Shown here in pieces: positions 23,649 through 23,662 of a DNA stretch of 23,662 nucleotides. The notes under the pieces were generated by a model. The model was not told the DNA's origin. It did not search any database and saw nothing but the letters and a program-made list of their open reading frames with translations. Source of the stretch: an uncultured Collinsella sp. (GTDB taxonomy: Bacteria; Actinomycetota; Coriobacteriia; Coriobacteriales; Coriobacteriaceae); NCBI GenBank assembly GCA_900542235.1, contig UQNB01000026.1, positions 1 to 23,662 on the forward strand. The letters are read 5' to 3'. The first letter of the stretch is position 1; each line of letters begins with the position of its first letter. A program made the translations under genes and the position numbers.

Positions 23649-23662
23649 CCCCTTCCCCCACC

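Overview
The window is one continuous minus-strand block of housekeeping genes from a GC-rich Gram-positive bacterium: a nearly complete division and cell wall (dcw) cluster, a phosphate-uptake operon, and the sepF/divIVA division genes. I see no plus-strand gene, tRNA, rRNA, mobile element or CRISPR array. FtsA is absent, SepF and DivIVA are present, and the order murC-murB-ftsQ-ftsZ is kept. These point to Actinobacteria in the broad sense; my best guess is class Coriobacteriia (Collinsella-like). That is inference from gene order and protein character, not from a search.

Layout in transcription order (right to left). (1) 23662-8049: mraZ, rsmH, ftsL, ftsI, murF, mraY, murD, ftsW, murG, murC, murB, ftsQ, ftsZ. 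It begins with a strong-looking promoter overlapped by 10-bp-spaced MraZ-type boxes and ends at a good intrinsic terminator just after ftsZ. murE is missing from its usual place between ftsI and murF, where a 127-nt gap lies instead. (2) 8048-2602: pgeF, pstS, pstC, pstA, pstB, phoU. Upstream of pgeF is a -10-like element preceded by 11-bp direct repeats resembling a Pho box; pgeF and pstS overlap by ATGA. (3) 2601-1: a GC-rich hairpin, then yggS, sepF, yggT and a divIVA cut by the window edge.

How the genes work together: MurB, C, D, F, MraY and MurG make lipid II. FtsW and FtsI polymerise and cross-link it at the septum. FtsQ and FtsL belong to the membrane divisome. FtsZ forms the ring, and SepF is the probable membrane anchor in place of FtsA. 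DivIVA marks poles and septa. PstSCAB imports phosphate and PhoU signals its state.

Most notable: the usual ftsZ-pgeF-yggS-sepF-yggT-divIVA string is split by a pst-phoU operon that has captured pgeF. yggT seems to start at a rare AUC codon. SepF has a Tyr/Gly/Asp-rich acidic linker while FtsQ, FtsI and FtsW carry long basic disordered cytoplasmic tails. Twin inverted repeats sit in the mraZ promoter and leader.
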